Shown piece by piece: positions 46,446 to 56,467 of a DNA stretch of 64,000 nt; position 1 is the stretch's first letter, and every line of letters begins with the position of its first letter. Position numbers and translations under genes: made by a program. Source of the stretch: CBDAUN01 sp965200645 (GTDB lineage: Bacteria; Pseudomonadota; Gammaproteobacteria; Arenicellales; JAJDZL01). The notes below the pieces were generated by a model. It saw only the letters and a program-made list of their open reading frames with translations. It had not been told where the DNA came from and made no database searches. The stretch lies in assembly GCA_965200645.1 (NCBI GenBank), contig CBDAUN010000001.1:1-64000 (forward strand). Reading direction: 5' to 3'.

Positions 46446-47717
46446 TTGGTAATCGATAGAATGCATGGGGGGGGGGGGGAGCGAGTATGTCTTGATCTGT
46501 CTAGGAATTTAATTCAAAAGGGATTCATAGTTGATCTTGTTATCTGTGAGTTTCAGAGCAACTCAATCTATAGAATTCCTCATGAAGTAAATTTGTTCGT
46601 TCTTTTGGAAGAAAATCCTAGGGAATATGGTAGTGACCAAAGTTCAGTCCAAAATGAAAGAATCAATTGGATCGTCCCAACTAATTCAATTAAGTATTCG
46701 AGTCATTTCAAGCATGTGGTTTCAAATTGGCCATTTGGTATAAAGATAAAAACAAGCAAAAAGCATAAACGAATTATTCCAACCAGAAGTGACTTGCGTA
46801 CACGCTTAGCACATGCCTTTTCAGTGTATTTAAGGGAAAATCGACCTAATCTGGTCATTGCCAACCTTCCGCATTCAGTATTCTGTACTTTGGTTGCGCG
46901 AGATATTTGTGAGATTTCAGTTCCTGTGATTTGCTCTATTCATAGTTCCCAAGGAAACTTCATCCCAACGGATAGAAATAAGGTAAACAGTAGACTACTT
47001 CACAAAGCGGACTGGGTTCATACTGTATCTAAAGGTATAAAGAAAGAGTTGTTGGAATTGAACTGGGTCAATGACAAGAAGATTACCACTATCTACAATT
47101 CTGTGGATAAACAACGAGTTATAAAGTTGGCAAGATTGCCTTCTGGTCATCCATGGCTAGATCACAAGGTGAGATTTAATCACAAGGTTATCATGACGGT
47201 TGGTAGATTGGATAGAAAAAAGAATCATCCTCTACTCATCAGGTCATTTGCCAAATTTGCCCGTTCAGGTAACTTTAAATTAATCATTCTCGGCGAAGGG
47301 CACAGACGAAACAATCTGCAGTCTTTAATCGTTGAACTGGGTTTGGCGCACATCATATCTATGCCCGGTTGGGTAGCAAACCCCTTTCCATTCATGCGTC
47401 AATCTGACGTGTTCGTTTTATCTTCGAATAACGAAGGTTTTGGCCTTGTATTGGTAGAGGCATTGATGTGCGGCTGTAGCATCGTTTCAACTGACTGTCC
47501 ACAAGGGGGGCCTAGGGAGATTCTTGATGATGGAAATTATGGTGAATTAGTGCCAGTTGATGATGAGAATGCGATGGCTGAAGCAATTGCAAAGTCTCTT
47601 CATTCCAATCGTGATCGCAAAGCATTGAAGGCCAGAGCCGAGGAATTTTCACCAGAGCGGCAAGTCGCAGAGTTTGAACAGATGTTTAACCAAGTTCTCG
47701 TTTCTCATGCCCAATAA
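46446..47717 (+). CDS. GT4-type glycosyltransferase with G13 tract (in frame), start uncertain
   Basis: At least 423 residues. HGGGGERVCLDLSRNL is followed by ADWVHTVSKGIKKEL, TVGRLDRKKNHPLLIRSF, IILGEGHRRNNL, MPGWVANPFPFMRQ and FVLSSNNEGFGLVLVEALMCGCSIVSTDC. It is a close paralogue of the gene at 27365-28726, but its glycine loop is encoded by thirteen G (46467-46479). At this length the frame is correct. Homology to the paralogue extends upstream to about 46377 (INDR...KRIAL), yet no ATG, GTG or TTG is found in frame there: the aligned position of the paralogue's ATG holds ATA or AGT. The TTG at 46446 would remove the first strand. Either a CTG or ATA start is used, or the start has been lost. 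Confidence 0.75.
   Translation: MVIDRMHGGGGERVCLDLSRNLIQKGFIVDLVICEFQSNSIYRIPHEVNLFVLLEENPREYGSDQSSVQNERINWIVPTNSIKYSSHFKHVVSNWPFGIKIKTSKKHKRIIPTRSDLRTRLAHAFSVYLRENRPNLVIANLPHSVFCTLVARDICEISVPVICSIHSSQGNFIPTDRNKVNSRLLHKADWVHTVSKGIKKELLELNWVNDKKITTIYNSVDKQRVIKLARLPSGHPWLDHKVRFNHKVIMTVGRLDRKKNHPLLIRSFAKFARSGNFKLIILGEGHRRNNLQSLIVELGLAHIISMPGWVANPFPFMRQSDVFVLSSNNEGFGLVLVEALMCGCSIVSTDCPQGGPREILDDGNYGELVPVDDENAMAEAIAKSLHSNRDRKALKARAEEFSPERQVAEFEQMFNQVLVSHAQ
46467..46479 (+). repeat. G13 homopolymer, putative phase-variation tract (in frame)
   Basis: Thirteen G encoding the glycine loop of the GT4 gene. CAT, G12 as four glycines, then GAG CGA GTA (E-R-V). The paralogue at 27365 encodes this loop with a broken run. 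Confidence 0.8.
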
Positions 47718-48021
47718 ATTTGTGATTCGAAAATACCGAGGAATTAATAACCTTCAACAGAAACTCTTCAACAAATTTAATAGATCCCTCGACTTTGTTT
47801 AAAGCATAAAACTTTTTTCATAATTCTTCGATCATCTATATCACTTAGCAAGCATCAAAGGTTCCACAACTTAAATATTTTCATATTCCGAACTGCTTTC
47901 AGCAGCCATTTGTAAATCGTAGGAGTAGTGACGAAGGAACTGTTGGTCACGGATTGCCATACGAAACTTCTTTGATTTTATAGTAACCATCTTTGCTATC
48001 TCTGATGCATACCTAATTTTC
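47718..48021. other. intergenic region
   Basis: Spacer between the GT4 gene and an IS. The last six bases, ATTTTC, are repeated after the far end of that IS. No gene seen. Confidence 0.4.
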
Positions 48022-49870
48022 GAGAGTTTCCCGTTTGAAGTGATTCTGCGACTTTAAAAGTCGATATATCGCCCAAGCGGAGCTAAATTGGAAGGAATAC
48101 CGGCGGCGGGTCATTCGTGCGATTTTGGTGAACATTGGCGAATCCGGCGCTGATGGGGCGCCGAACAGCGCCAGTGGGCGACCATGTGCAGAAAAAGTAC
48201 ACGCCTGGCGGTGCCGCTCCTTTCGTGCGGCGTCAGTGATTGGGCCAGTTGCGCGTCAGGCCGCCGCCCGTACTCACGAGCGCATTCGTGCCGGTTGATG
48301 AGCGCGAATCGCACTGATCGTGAGCGCCTGCATGGTCAGTAGTGAAAGATCCACCGCCAGCTGCATGGCGCTAAGTCCTCTGATTCAGTGATGATGCAGG
48401 TTGAAGTCTCGAGCCGAGCGGGCATTGATACGCTCAAGCGCATTGCGTGCGGAGTACAGTCGTTTCCACTGATAGGTGTTACGTGGCAAGGTGCCAATGG
48501 TACGAAGATTGTTCTCATCGAACTTCACGCGTACCACTCGACAGCGCGAATGCGGGGTACCGGCGTCTCGGTAGCATTGTTTACGGCCGAGACATTCGAA
48601 CCCGTAGTGGGCGGCTGGACAGTGGTACTTGAGGGTTTGACGTGTCTTTTCGACACCGTGATAGGCCATCTGGCGAATTTGGCCGGTCTGTGGACAACGA
48701 CAGGAGACTATCCCACGTTCGTCATAGATGAGGGGGTCGATGACATCGGCGTTGAGCGCCTGGGTCGGGTGTACTTCGCCTGGCAGGGCTGGGTCTTGCC
48801 ACATTCGGCGGTTCTCGATTACTGCGGTGAATCATACGTCGAAGCGGGTTATCGTCCAGGCCACGGTCGGCGACGAAGGTCTGACAGCGTGCCCCTGCAG
48901 GGCGGTTCAAGTACTGCTCGACGAGTGCTTTACTGTGACGATGTTCACTTTCATTGGCGGGACGGGTGGTCCAGTTGATTGGAATTTCATAGCGTACGTC
49001 AGCTAACCAGTGTGTCTTGTAGCCGAACCAGCGTTTAGTAATCTTTTGTTCACGTCCAGTGTGGTCGGTACTGAAGTACGAGTGGCATCCCCAGGCGGTG
49101 TCCGGGTCTGATGGCGGGCCGGTGCGGGCCGTACGACGTCCAGTCGAATGCGAGCGAAGGGCTTTGCCGTCGAAGCCCACATCAGCCCCGAAGTCCGGCA
49201 GTCGTTCTACCAGCTCGTCGGTCAGCCGCTGCTGCATCTGGCTTAAACCGGCAGCGTCGCGTTCGACTTCGAGCACCACTGCGATAAAGCGGCTAAACGC
49301 ACTTTTTGATGGCACCCGGTAGTCGATGTCGTTGTACCCATCGCCGTAATGCTCAAACCCGCAAGATGCGCATCAATGATGGATTGCGCTTTAACTCTCG
49401 GCGCAGGGACTCGATTGAAGAATGCTGGTAGACGCTGCGCGCGATCAGTGCGGTGAGTATCGCCTTGGCGGGCCATTCGCAGCGCGTGCCTCGGCGCCGC
49501 AGGTTGATCTCATGGATGAGGTCGTCAAGTTCCATGGTTTCGACCACCGTGGTTAAGCGTGTCAGGTCACTGTGCGCATGCCAGGAAAACAGAGTCTCAT
49601 GCATCCTTGCCGCACCGGATGGGTGGTAGTTTGATTAATCAAGTAGCCATGCTACTGGAGACGTCCTGAGGATGCGGCTTTTTATTAAGCAATATCAATA
49701 GCTTAAGTGTTTGATAGTGGTGTATTTGGAGATTGTGGGGTGGAATTTGTGGTGCAGCGCCGAAAATCGCCTAAAACCCGGTCAAAAAGCCCAATTTGTG
49801 GGGTAAACGAAAAATCAACCCATTGAAAACAACATTTAAATCAACACGCTAGAGCACCCGAAACCCTCTC
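48022..49870 (-). mobile_element. 1.85-kb-family IS, full-length copy with a broken transposase
   Basis: Outer termini are GAGAGTTTCCCG at 48022 and CCCTCTC ending at 49870 (minus orientation). ATTTTC lies directly before the left end and again directly after the right end, a possible six-base target duplication. The element is in opposite orientation to the copy at 57658-59511. It is about 1849 bases long. Confidence 0.85.
48240..49604 (-). pseudogene. DDE transposase of the 1.85-kb IS, two frameshifts
   Basis: Starts MHETLFSWHAHSDLTRLTTVVETM. After NPSLMRI it has the same extra-base defect seen in the copy at 29110 (ATCTTGCGGG). The next frame (49315-48722) carries PSKSAFSRF, FDGKALRSH and FVADRGLDDN and then breaks at the site of a 14-base deletion, the same as in the copy at 57921. 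The last part, reading ADVIDPLIYDERGIVSCRCPQTGQ and RSARDFNLHHH, follows in the third frame. It should be inactive. Confidence 0.85.
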
Positions 49871-50217
49871 ATTTTCGTGTTAGGGTTGCTCCAACACCTT
49901 TTCTGCAATAATGGAATTGCGAGCCTAGTTCTTAATATCCACCTAAAGCACCATTTTAAAATTGAATACAAATTTTTAAGCGAAAATACGATTGTGAATG
50001 TCAAAAGGTATGGAGCATAGAGGCCTGCCACTGAGGAAGAGTTGCTCAACATTGTATTTTGGGCGTTTGATTTCCTAGTTCGAAACGTAAGGGAATGAAT
50101 AATTTATGAATCAGTTCAGAAACGTTCAGACAATCATTTCGTCGTGTACCTGCAGCCATGTTGTTGCCTATGGCTAGGTAATCATATTTTTCAGTCAACA
50201 GTGCAGTATCCTGGTTA
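49871..50217. other. intergenic region with a short gene relic
   Basis: Leader region of the helicase gene. At 49885-49928 it contains the decayed C-terminus of a protein like that at 33788-34861. The rest shows no gene. Confidence 0.45.
49885..49928 (+). pseudogene. C-terminal relic of a capsule-type glycosyltransferase
   Basis: GCAATAATGG-AATTGCGAGCCTAG reads A-I-M-E-L-R-A-stop. The gene at 33788-34861 ends S-A-I-M-A-L-R-A-stop with nearly the same DNA (GCAATAATGG-CATTGCGAGCCTGA). Everything upstream was replaced by the IS. It is short, so moderate confidence. Confidence 0.5.
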
Positions 50218-53200
50218 ATGGCCACTATAATCAATTGGGTTTGGATGCGCAGGGCCACGGCACCTAGTTTTATTGCGAGCCCAGAGTGGTTAGTGGCAGA
50301 GGGTGTAGTAGAGCAAGAAATGATGGAATCGGTTGCGAAGCCAATGCCGAAAGAAAAGAAGGATTTATCTTCTAACCCCATAAATGTCGAGCGTGCGGCA
50401 GACCCGCATGCGGACCATATCAACTCCCAAATCGAGGAATTTAGAAAGCAACTTCTTGGCAAAACGTTGCGCAATCACCTGCTCAACTGTCCGCATGGCC
50501 ATGGTTCTTCCTCACAAGTTCGTATTATCGATGAGCTTCCAGATTTTGTGTTCAACCGACTCGAAGGTGGTGCCAAATTTACATTTCTGCCTTTGCCCGA
50601 ACCAAGGGATCAGCCAGACGATGAGGATAGCGACGAGTTTCTTGAGACTTTGGATCAATACAAGCATAAAAGTACTACCTACAATGCAGCTATCGAGCAG
50701 TTATCGAGACAGGGCAATAACAACGCAGACCTTGAGTTATTAGAGCGGGAAGCGCGCGACCATGTGCGGCTTACTCTGAATATGGATGTTTGGATGCCTG
50801 AGAGTGGTTTGAGTGCGGCAAGTCTTTGTCGACGCCGTGGAATTGATCCTAGTTACGAGTTGCCGTTGTCGAACCAAGCAGAGTCAAGCTCACGGCATCA
50901 TGATAGCGCCTTGCAGACCATGGTCCCCGCTGACGTCCTGTCTGCGAGCTTGAGTCGACTCAGGGATCGTGCCAGGTCAAGCATCATTCAGACCGGTGTA
51001 CCTACGCTTTATGCTGCCTTCGGATTTCTGGAATGGTTTGAGAGTAAAAACTCGGATAAATCATATCTTGCTCCGCTCGTTCTGGTCCCAGGGGAACTTA
51101 ATCGCCAACTGACGCACGGGCAATACAGCTACAAATTCCGTGGCAACGGAGAGTCAGCAAGTGGGAATGTCACACTTGCCGTTTATCTTCGCGAGCACTT
51201 CGGATTGGGGCTTCCGGAGTTTGATTCAGATGACTCTCCTGAGAGTTATTTCGAGAAAGTAGATGACAGTATTTGTACACATGTGGACCGCTGGAGTGTG
51301 AGAAGGTATCTGACGATAGATCTTTTTGCATATTCCAAGTTGGCAATTTACCAAGACCTCAATCCGAAAAATTGGTCGGCAGAAAAAGGTTTGGTTACAC
51401 ATAAAAATATTCGGACCTTGCTTGCACAATCGGGTGTATCGGACACCCCATATGCGAAAAATAGAGAAATTGATGAAGATAAGCAAGCGGAAAACTTTCC
51501 TATTCTCATTTTTGACGCAGATTCTTCCCAGCACAGCGCCATAATCGATGTTATGTCTGGCACGAATCTGACCATTTTTGGTCCACCAGGTACCGGTAAG
51601 TCCCAGACGATTGCAAATGCCATTGCTGCTGCAATCCAGGCGGATAAGAGAGTTCTTTTTGTCGCCGAGAAACTCACGGCGCTCGAAGTAGTTCACGACC
51701 GTCTGGAGAAAGCAGGACTCGGTCCGTTCTGTTTCAATCTTCACGCACAGGGGATAAGGGCAAATGCGATCAAACACTCTTTGCAAGAGAGAGTCTCGAT
51801 GGCCCGACCGGATTTCGAACCATCGCGCTATGAGCAACAAAAACAGGTCTGGACCAGACAGAGAGATGCTCTGAAGACTTATGCGCGCGTGATGGGTGAG
51901 AAGATTGGCAGAATGGAGGAGACTGTCCATGACGTGCTGTGGCGAACCATCGATCGAAGAAACTCGGAGATGGGCTTGCCGCCGGAGATTTCAGCGGTTC
52001 ACTTGAAGAATATTGAAACTACTCTGCCGGCAGATGTCGATGAAGCACGTAGGTGTATTCGGAGCTTGCAGCAAGCTGAAATGAAGGTAATGAAGCTGGT
52101 TGGTAGTGATAACAGGTCACCTTGGCGTGGTGTTCAACGCATTGATCTGTCTCCCATCGATGTTAGACCAACGATTCAACTGATGGAAACTTGTGAGCAA
52201 GGTTTAGCCGATTTGGAAGGCTTGTTGTCTGGAAACGGTCTTCGCGGTGAGACCATGACAATGAGCGAGACTGGTTTCGTTAACATTGGAACCGCACTGG
52301 TTCTGCGCATGACCGATGCCTTGGCTTACTGCGATCTCGCCTCTCTCAGTCGAAAGGAAGTCCGTGACAGCATCGCTCGAGCGACCGTTCGTGCGCATCG
52401 CTTGCGCGAACTAAGTGACGAATTGTTGAAACGATTCGGTATCAAGACTGACGAGTTGTTGCAGAAGAACGACTTGCATGCTTTGGCCGCCGAGGCGGCC
52501 TCGCTAGAGGTTTCTCAGCAAACGCCACAAGAGGCAAGAACCGAAGCTCGGCTATTGCAGGAACGGGCCGAAACTCACGACCGAATCGATAGCATACTGG
52601 TGCGGCTTGCAGGATGCTTAAATATTACAACAGCGGATCCGGAGACACACAAAACAATAGAACTGGTTATCAGTGTACTAAAAGATGCTGACGCAGATTT
52701 GCTCTCATCTCGAACGGCTTCCCTTGTAACGCGCGACGCTCATCGGATAATCGATAGAGCAAAAACTGAGTGCCAGGAACTGAAGCGTATTCAAGAGAAG
52801 CTTGCCCAGCGAATCGACCTAATGTTGTTACCTGATTCAGAAAAACTACAACAGACAACACGCTCACTAAACGTGTTGCGTGGCCCATTGATATTCAATG
52901 GGCCTGCAAAACAAGCCATGAAACTTCACAGGGAACTTACGCTTGTTAGAACCAAACCTTCGCCGCAAGAGGCAGCGAAGGATTTTCGAGAATTGATCGG
53001 ATTTCTCGAAAAGACAGCACAACTGGAAAAAGACGACGAGATCAAACGCTGCCTGGTCGATCACTGGCGTGGAGTGAATTCCGACTTGACGCTGGCCTCA
53101 CGAGTCGCTAAATGGGCTGCCGAAGTTTTCGGCAAACTAGTGGGCGAAGGGGGTGGACGCTCCGAGGCACGCGAGGTTTTGCTCCATGGAGACATCAAAC

Positions 53201-56200
53201 GCTTGGGAGAAATACAGCGGATCGCCGAGACATTACCTTCGGAATGGCAACTGTCTGTGAGTCAATCCAATGTTTCCGACTGGAAGGCTAGGGCTGCGCG
53301 CCTAAAAGATCTAGCGGACGGGATGCAAAAATCAGGATTGAACGAATCCGCACCGTTTAGCAGTGCGATCGATTTGGCTAAGCTGATCGACGAATACGAC
53401 TCTCTCTGGGCTATCGAGGATGGTGACAAGAGCGTTGCTTTGGTGTTTCAATCCAAAGTACCTGAATTCAAAATCTTAGAAGTTGTTAAATCACTGGCCG
53501 ATGCCATGTCAGAACTCGCCTTGCCCGATGAAACTTGGAATCAGGTGGCATACTTCACTGCGAACGTCAAAGATGTGGAGGACTACTCAAAGCTCAACAC
53601 AGCGTTCACCAAGGTGAGTAAGGCATGGAAAGACAGCGTGGATGCGCTGCAACTGAACGAGTTGAAATTCCTAGATGATGGTCAGTTTGAAACCACGGGG
53701 CTCGGAGCATTGCGTAAGCGTGTCCATGAAGCCGCAGTTGCAAAGGACGGACTGTTGCCTTGGAGTAACTTTCAACGGGCTCGAAAGGATGTCCGGGAGA
53801 GCCACGCTGAACCGGTTCTGAGCACGCTGGATGAGCATCGCATGCCTACAGCCAAGCTGTATGAGGCCTATGAGTGGGTGTTGTATCGCTCGCTTGCAGC
53901 GATTGCCTATCGTCAATTTCCAAAACTCAACGAGCTCAAAAGTTGGCAGTTGAATGACTATCGAACTTCTTTTCAGAAACTCGAGTTGCAGCTTCAGGAA
54001 CTCGAACGCACGCGAATTGCTTATGAGCTACATATGCGCCCTATCGAAAAAGGCACCAACTTCGGTGGACCGAGTGCGTACACCGAAAAGGCGTTAATTC
54101 AGCATCAACTGTCGCTACAACGAAGCAGTGTCACAACGCGAAACCTGATTAGTCGCGCGAGTACTGCTCTGGGTCAACTCAAACCGTGTTTTATGATGTC
54201 TCCAACGACCGTGGCGGAATTGTTGCCACGCGATACAGATCTTTTTGACATAGTGTTTATTGACGAAGCATCACAGATGCAGCCTTGCGATGCGTTGGGT
54301 GCAATCGCACGTGGTCGCCAAGCCGTAATCGTGGGTGACCCCAAGCAGTTGCCTCCATCAAAATATTTTCAGGGTGGCTCTGTCTCGACTATGGACGATG
54401 AAGATGACATGCTTGCTCCCGCAACTGAGTCCATTCTGGACTTATCGTTATCCGCCTGGCATCCGCCGAGTTATTTGCAGTGGCACTACCGCTCGCAACA
54501 TAGTAGCCTTATCCAATTCTCCAATGCACACTTCTACGACAATCGGCTGATTGTATTTCCAGGGCCTGATGAAAATCGAGAGGATAGCGGTATTCGCTAT
54601 CATTATGTCAAGGATGGACTTGCCAAGGGAGGTCTTAACCCCGTAGAAGCAAAGCGTGTTGTAAAAGCAGCCTGTGAATTTATGGAGGAAGTTGGCAACC
54701 GGGATCTCAGCCTAGCGATTGTCGCGATGAACCAGAAGCAGCGCGACGAAATCAACGAGATGATGGATCGGGAAATGGCCCAGAACTCTGCAGTAGCCCG
54801 TTATCGTAAACGTTGGAAAAATACGCTCTTTCCCTTTATCGTTAGAAATCTTGAGACTGTGCAAGGAGACGAGCGCGATGTAATTTTTATATCGACAGTT
54901 TACGGACGAGAGACTGCCGGCGGTACTGTCAAGCGACAGTTCGGACCGATAACTCATACCGGTGGCGAGAGACGGTTAAACGTGCTCTTCAGCCGGGCTC
55001 GACGGCGCATGGAAGTCTTTTCATCCATGCAAGCCAACGATATTGCAGTTGGACCCGGCATAAGCGAAGGCGTGCGGGTCTTGCGGGATTATTTAGAGTA
55101 TGCAGCAACCGGTAAAGTTGAACCGGGAATCAGTACGGGTAGACGACCGGAAAGTCCGTTTGAGGAATATGTCCTAGAGCGACTCCGGCGTAGTGGCTTA
55201 GAAGTCGACCCACAGGTGGGCGTGGCTGGCTATCGCATCGATCTCGGGATTAAACATCCAGAGTATCCGCATGGCTATCTGCTGGGAGTTGAATGCGACG
55301 GCAGAACTTACCACTCCGCTCCCTCAGTACGTGATAGGGATCGATTGCGTGAAGCTGTACTTCGCGGCCTTGGCTGGGACATTTATCGCATTTGGTCCAC
55401 AGACTGGTTCGAGAATGCAGACAATGAATTGAAAAAGTTAAAAAAGCACATCGATTCCCGCCTTGATGCTTTTCTTGCAGGACAGATTGCTCAGGACTTC
55501 GAATCGATATTGCTTGGCAAGGCCGTCGATCAGTCAAAAGAACAGTCGGCAAAAATTGCGACCTTGGAGGAATCACTTGCAAACCTAGAAGAAGAGTCGC
55601 TTTTCGTGGAAGTTGGCGACACAGTGATTTATTACGAGGCTGGAAATGAGGAGGAAATTCGACGGGTTTCCATCGTGCGTGGTAGGGACGATCCCGCCAG
55701 CGCTATCATTAATGACAACAAGCCGCTTGCGATCGCTCTCTTAGGTGCTGAGGTCGGCGAGACTGTCACCGTACATCTGCCCTTGAGCGAATTAGACATC
55801 GTAGTTGTACGTATTGAACGGGTTGCAGTGGAAGCTGGGAACTTACTTTCCTCAAAATCACCAACATTGGTGGATGGGGTAAAACTGGAGCCTTATTCGG
55901 AATGGTATGGGAATGCGGTCGAAGCCAATACGACGTCTGTAGAGGAGGCTACTAACACGCTCTTGGAGATAGTAGAAACTGAGGGTCCGGTGCTAGAAAG
56001 TCGTGCCTGCCAAACTTATGTACGAGCGAGTGGTGTGTTTCGAGTGAGTCAACAGATGCGCCGGGGACTTTATCACTTACTGGCCAAACTTGAGAAAGAG
56101 AAACGTATTGTGGTTGAGCGTGCCGACGGTGAAAACGGGTATCGCAACGCTCTCCTTCGTACTCCGAACACCGAGTCAATAATCATCCGGGAAATTGGCC

Positions 56201-56391
56201 CAAGATCGTTTTACGAGGTGCCTCTTTCCGAACTGACTGCACTAATAAGAGTTGTCAGATCCTCAAAGCCAGGTGTCACCGATGACCAGATATATCGCGA
56301 AGTGTTGGCGATTTACGGATTAGTACGTTTGACCACGCAATTTAAGGCTCGGTTCCAGGAAGCCGATAAGCCTATCAATAAAATAGAATGA
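50218..56391 (+). CDS. DUF4011-type SF1 helicase with Vsr-like nuclease domain
   Basis: A 2057-residue protein. Residues 65-135 (INSQIEEFRKQLLGKTLRNHLLNC...) fit the DUF4011 N-terminal domain. Superfamily 1 helicase motifs follow: Walker A LTIFGPPGTGKSQTIANAI near 455, then about 850 residues of mainly alpha-helical insert, motif II DIVFIDEASQMQ near 1344, motif III VGDPKQLPPS, motif IV region WHYRSQH near 1421, and motifs V/VI NLETVQGDERDVIFIS and RRLNVLFSRARRRMEVF near 1545-1600. After it comes PFEEYVLERL...GYRIDLGI...LGVECDGRTYHSA...RDRLREAVLRGLGWDIYRIWS (1644-1720), a Vsr/MTES-type nuclease with D and E-x-D residues. A C-terminal DUF3320-like part is plausible. Such single-gene helicase-nucleases (for example Hhe-like proteins) are anti-phage or anti-plasmid candidates. 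The start may be downstream at codon 34-35. Confidence 0.85.
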   Translation: MATIINWVWMRRATAPSFIASPEWLVAEGVVEQEMMESVAKPMPKEKKDLSSNPINVERAADPHADHINSQIEEFRKQLLGKTLRNHLLNCPHGHGSSSQVRIIDELPDFVFNRLEGGAKFTFLPLPEPRDQPDDEDSDEFLETLDQYKHKSTTYNAAIEQLSRQGNNNADLELLEREARDHVRLTLNMDVWMPESGLSAASLCRRRGIDPSYELPLSNQAESSSRHHDSALQTMVPADVLSASLSRLRDRARSSIIQTGVPTLYAAFGFLEWFESKNSDKSYLAPLVLVPGELNRQLTHGQYSYKFRGNGESASGNVTLAVYLREHFGLGLPEFDSDDSPESYFEKVDDSICTHVDRWSVRRYLTIDLFAYSKLAIYQDLNPKNWSAEKGLVTHKNIRTLLAQSGVSDTPYAKNREIDEDKQAENFPILIFDADSSQHSAIIDVMSGTNLTIFGPPGTGKSQTIANAIAAAIQADKRVLFVAEKLTALEVVHDRLEKAGLGPFCFNLHAQGIRANAIKHSLQERVSMARPDFEPSRYEQQKQVWTRQRDALKTYARVMGEKIGRMEETVHDVLWRTIDRRNSEMGLPPEISAVHLKNIETTLPADVDEARRCIRSLQQAEMKVMKLVGSDNRSPWRGVQRIDLSPIDVRPTIQLMETCEQGLADLEGLLSGNGLRGETMTMSETGFVNIGTALVLRMTDALAYCDLASLSRKEVRDSIARATVRAHRLRELSDELLKRFGIKTDELLQKNDLHALAAEAASLEVSQQTPQEARTEARLLQERAETHDRIDSILVRLAGCLNITTADPETHKTIELVISVLKDADADLLSSRTASLVTRDAHRIIDRAKTECQELKRIQEKLAQRIDLMLLPDSEKLQQTTRSLNVLRGPLIFNGPAKQAMKLHRELTLVRTKPSPQEAAKDFRELIGFLEKTAQLEKDDEIKRCLVDHWRGVNSDLTLASRVAKWAAEVFGKLVGEGGGRSEAREVLLHGDIKRLGEIQRIAETLPSEWQLSVSQSNVSDWKARAARLKDLADGMQKSGLNESAPFSSAIDLAKLIDEYDSLWAIEDGDKSVALVFQSKVPEFKILEVVKSLADAMSELALPDETWNQVAYFTANVKDVEDYSKLNTAFTKVSKAWKDSVDALQLNELKFLDDGQFETTGLGALRKRVHEAAVAKDGLLPWSNFQRARKDVRESHAEPVLSTLDEHRMPTAKLYEAYEWVLYRSLAAIAYRQFPKLNELKSWQLNDYRTSFQKLELQLQELERTRIAYELHMRPIEKGTNFGGPSAYTEKALIQHQLSLQRSSVTTRNLISRASTALGQLKPCFMMSPTTVAELLPRDTDLFDIVFIDEASQMQPCDALGAIARGRQAVIVGDPKQLPPSKYFQGGSVSTMDDEDDMLAPATESILDLSLSAWHPPSYLQWHYRSQHSSLIQFSNAHFYDNRLIVFPGPDENREDSGIRYHYVKDGLAKGGLNPVEAKRVVKAACEFMEEVGNRDLSLAIVAMNQKQRDEINEMMDREMAQNSAVARYRKRWKNTLFPFIVRNLETVQGDERDVIFISTVYGRETAGGTVKRQFGPITHTGGERRLNVLFSRARRRMEVFSSMQANDIAVGPGISEGVRVLRDYLEYAATGKVEPGISTGRRPESPFEEYVLERLRRSGLEVDPQVGVAGYRIDLGIKHPEYPHGYLLGVECDGRTYHSAPSVRDRDRLREAVLRGLGWDIYRIWSTDWFENADNELKKLKKHIDSRLDAFLAGQIAQDFESILLGKAVDQSKEQSAKIATLEESLANLEEESLFVEVGDTVIYYEAGNEEEIRRVSIVRGRDDPASAIINDNKPLAIALLGAEVGETVTVHLPLSELDIVVVRIERVAVEAGNLLSSKSPTLVDGVKLEPYSEWYGNAVEANTTSVEEATNTLLEIVETEGPVLESRACQTYVRASGVFRVSQQMRRGLYHLLAKLEKEKRIVVERADGENGYRNALLRTPNTESIIIREIGPRSFYEVPLSELTALIRVVRSSKPGVTDDQIYREVLAIYGLVRLTTQFKARFQEADKPINKIE

Positions 56392-56467
56392 CATAGAATA
56401 ATTCCAGCGAAGTCGCTCTGGATTTCCCAGTTGACTAGGTGTGTTAGTTAATTTAACTTGTTTGACT

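Noticed and set aside
48388..48978. Long open frames antisense to the IS transposases (also 29829-30233 and 58558-59148)
   Set aside because: They repeat in each IS copy only because the transposase does, and code for nothing recognisable.
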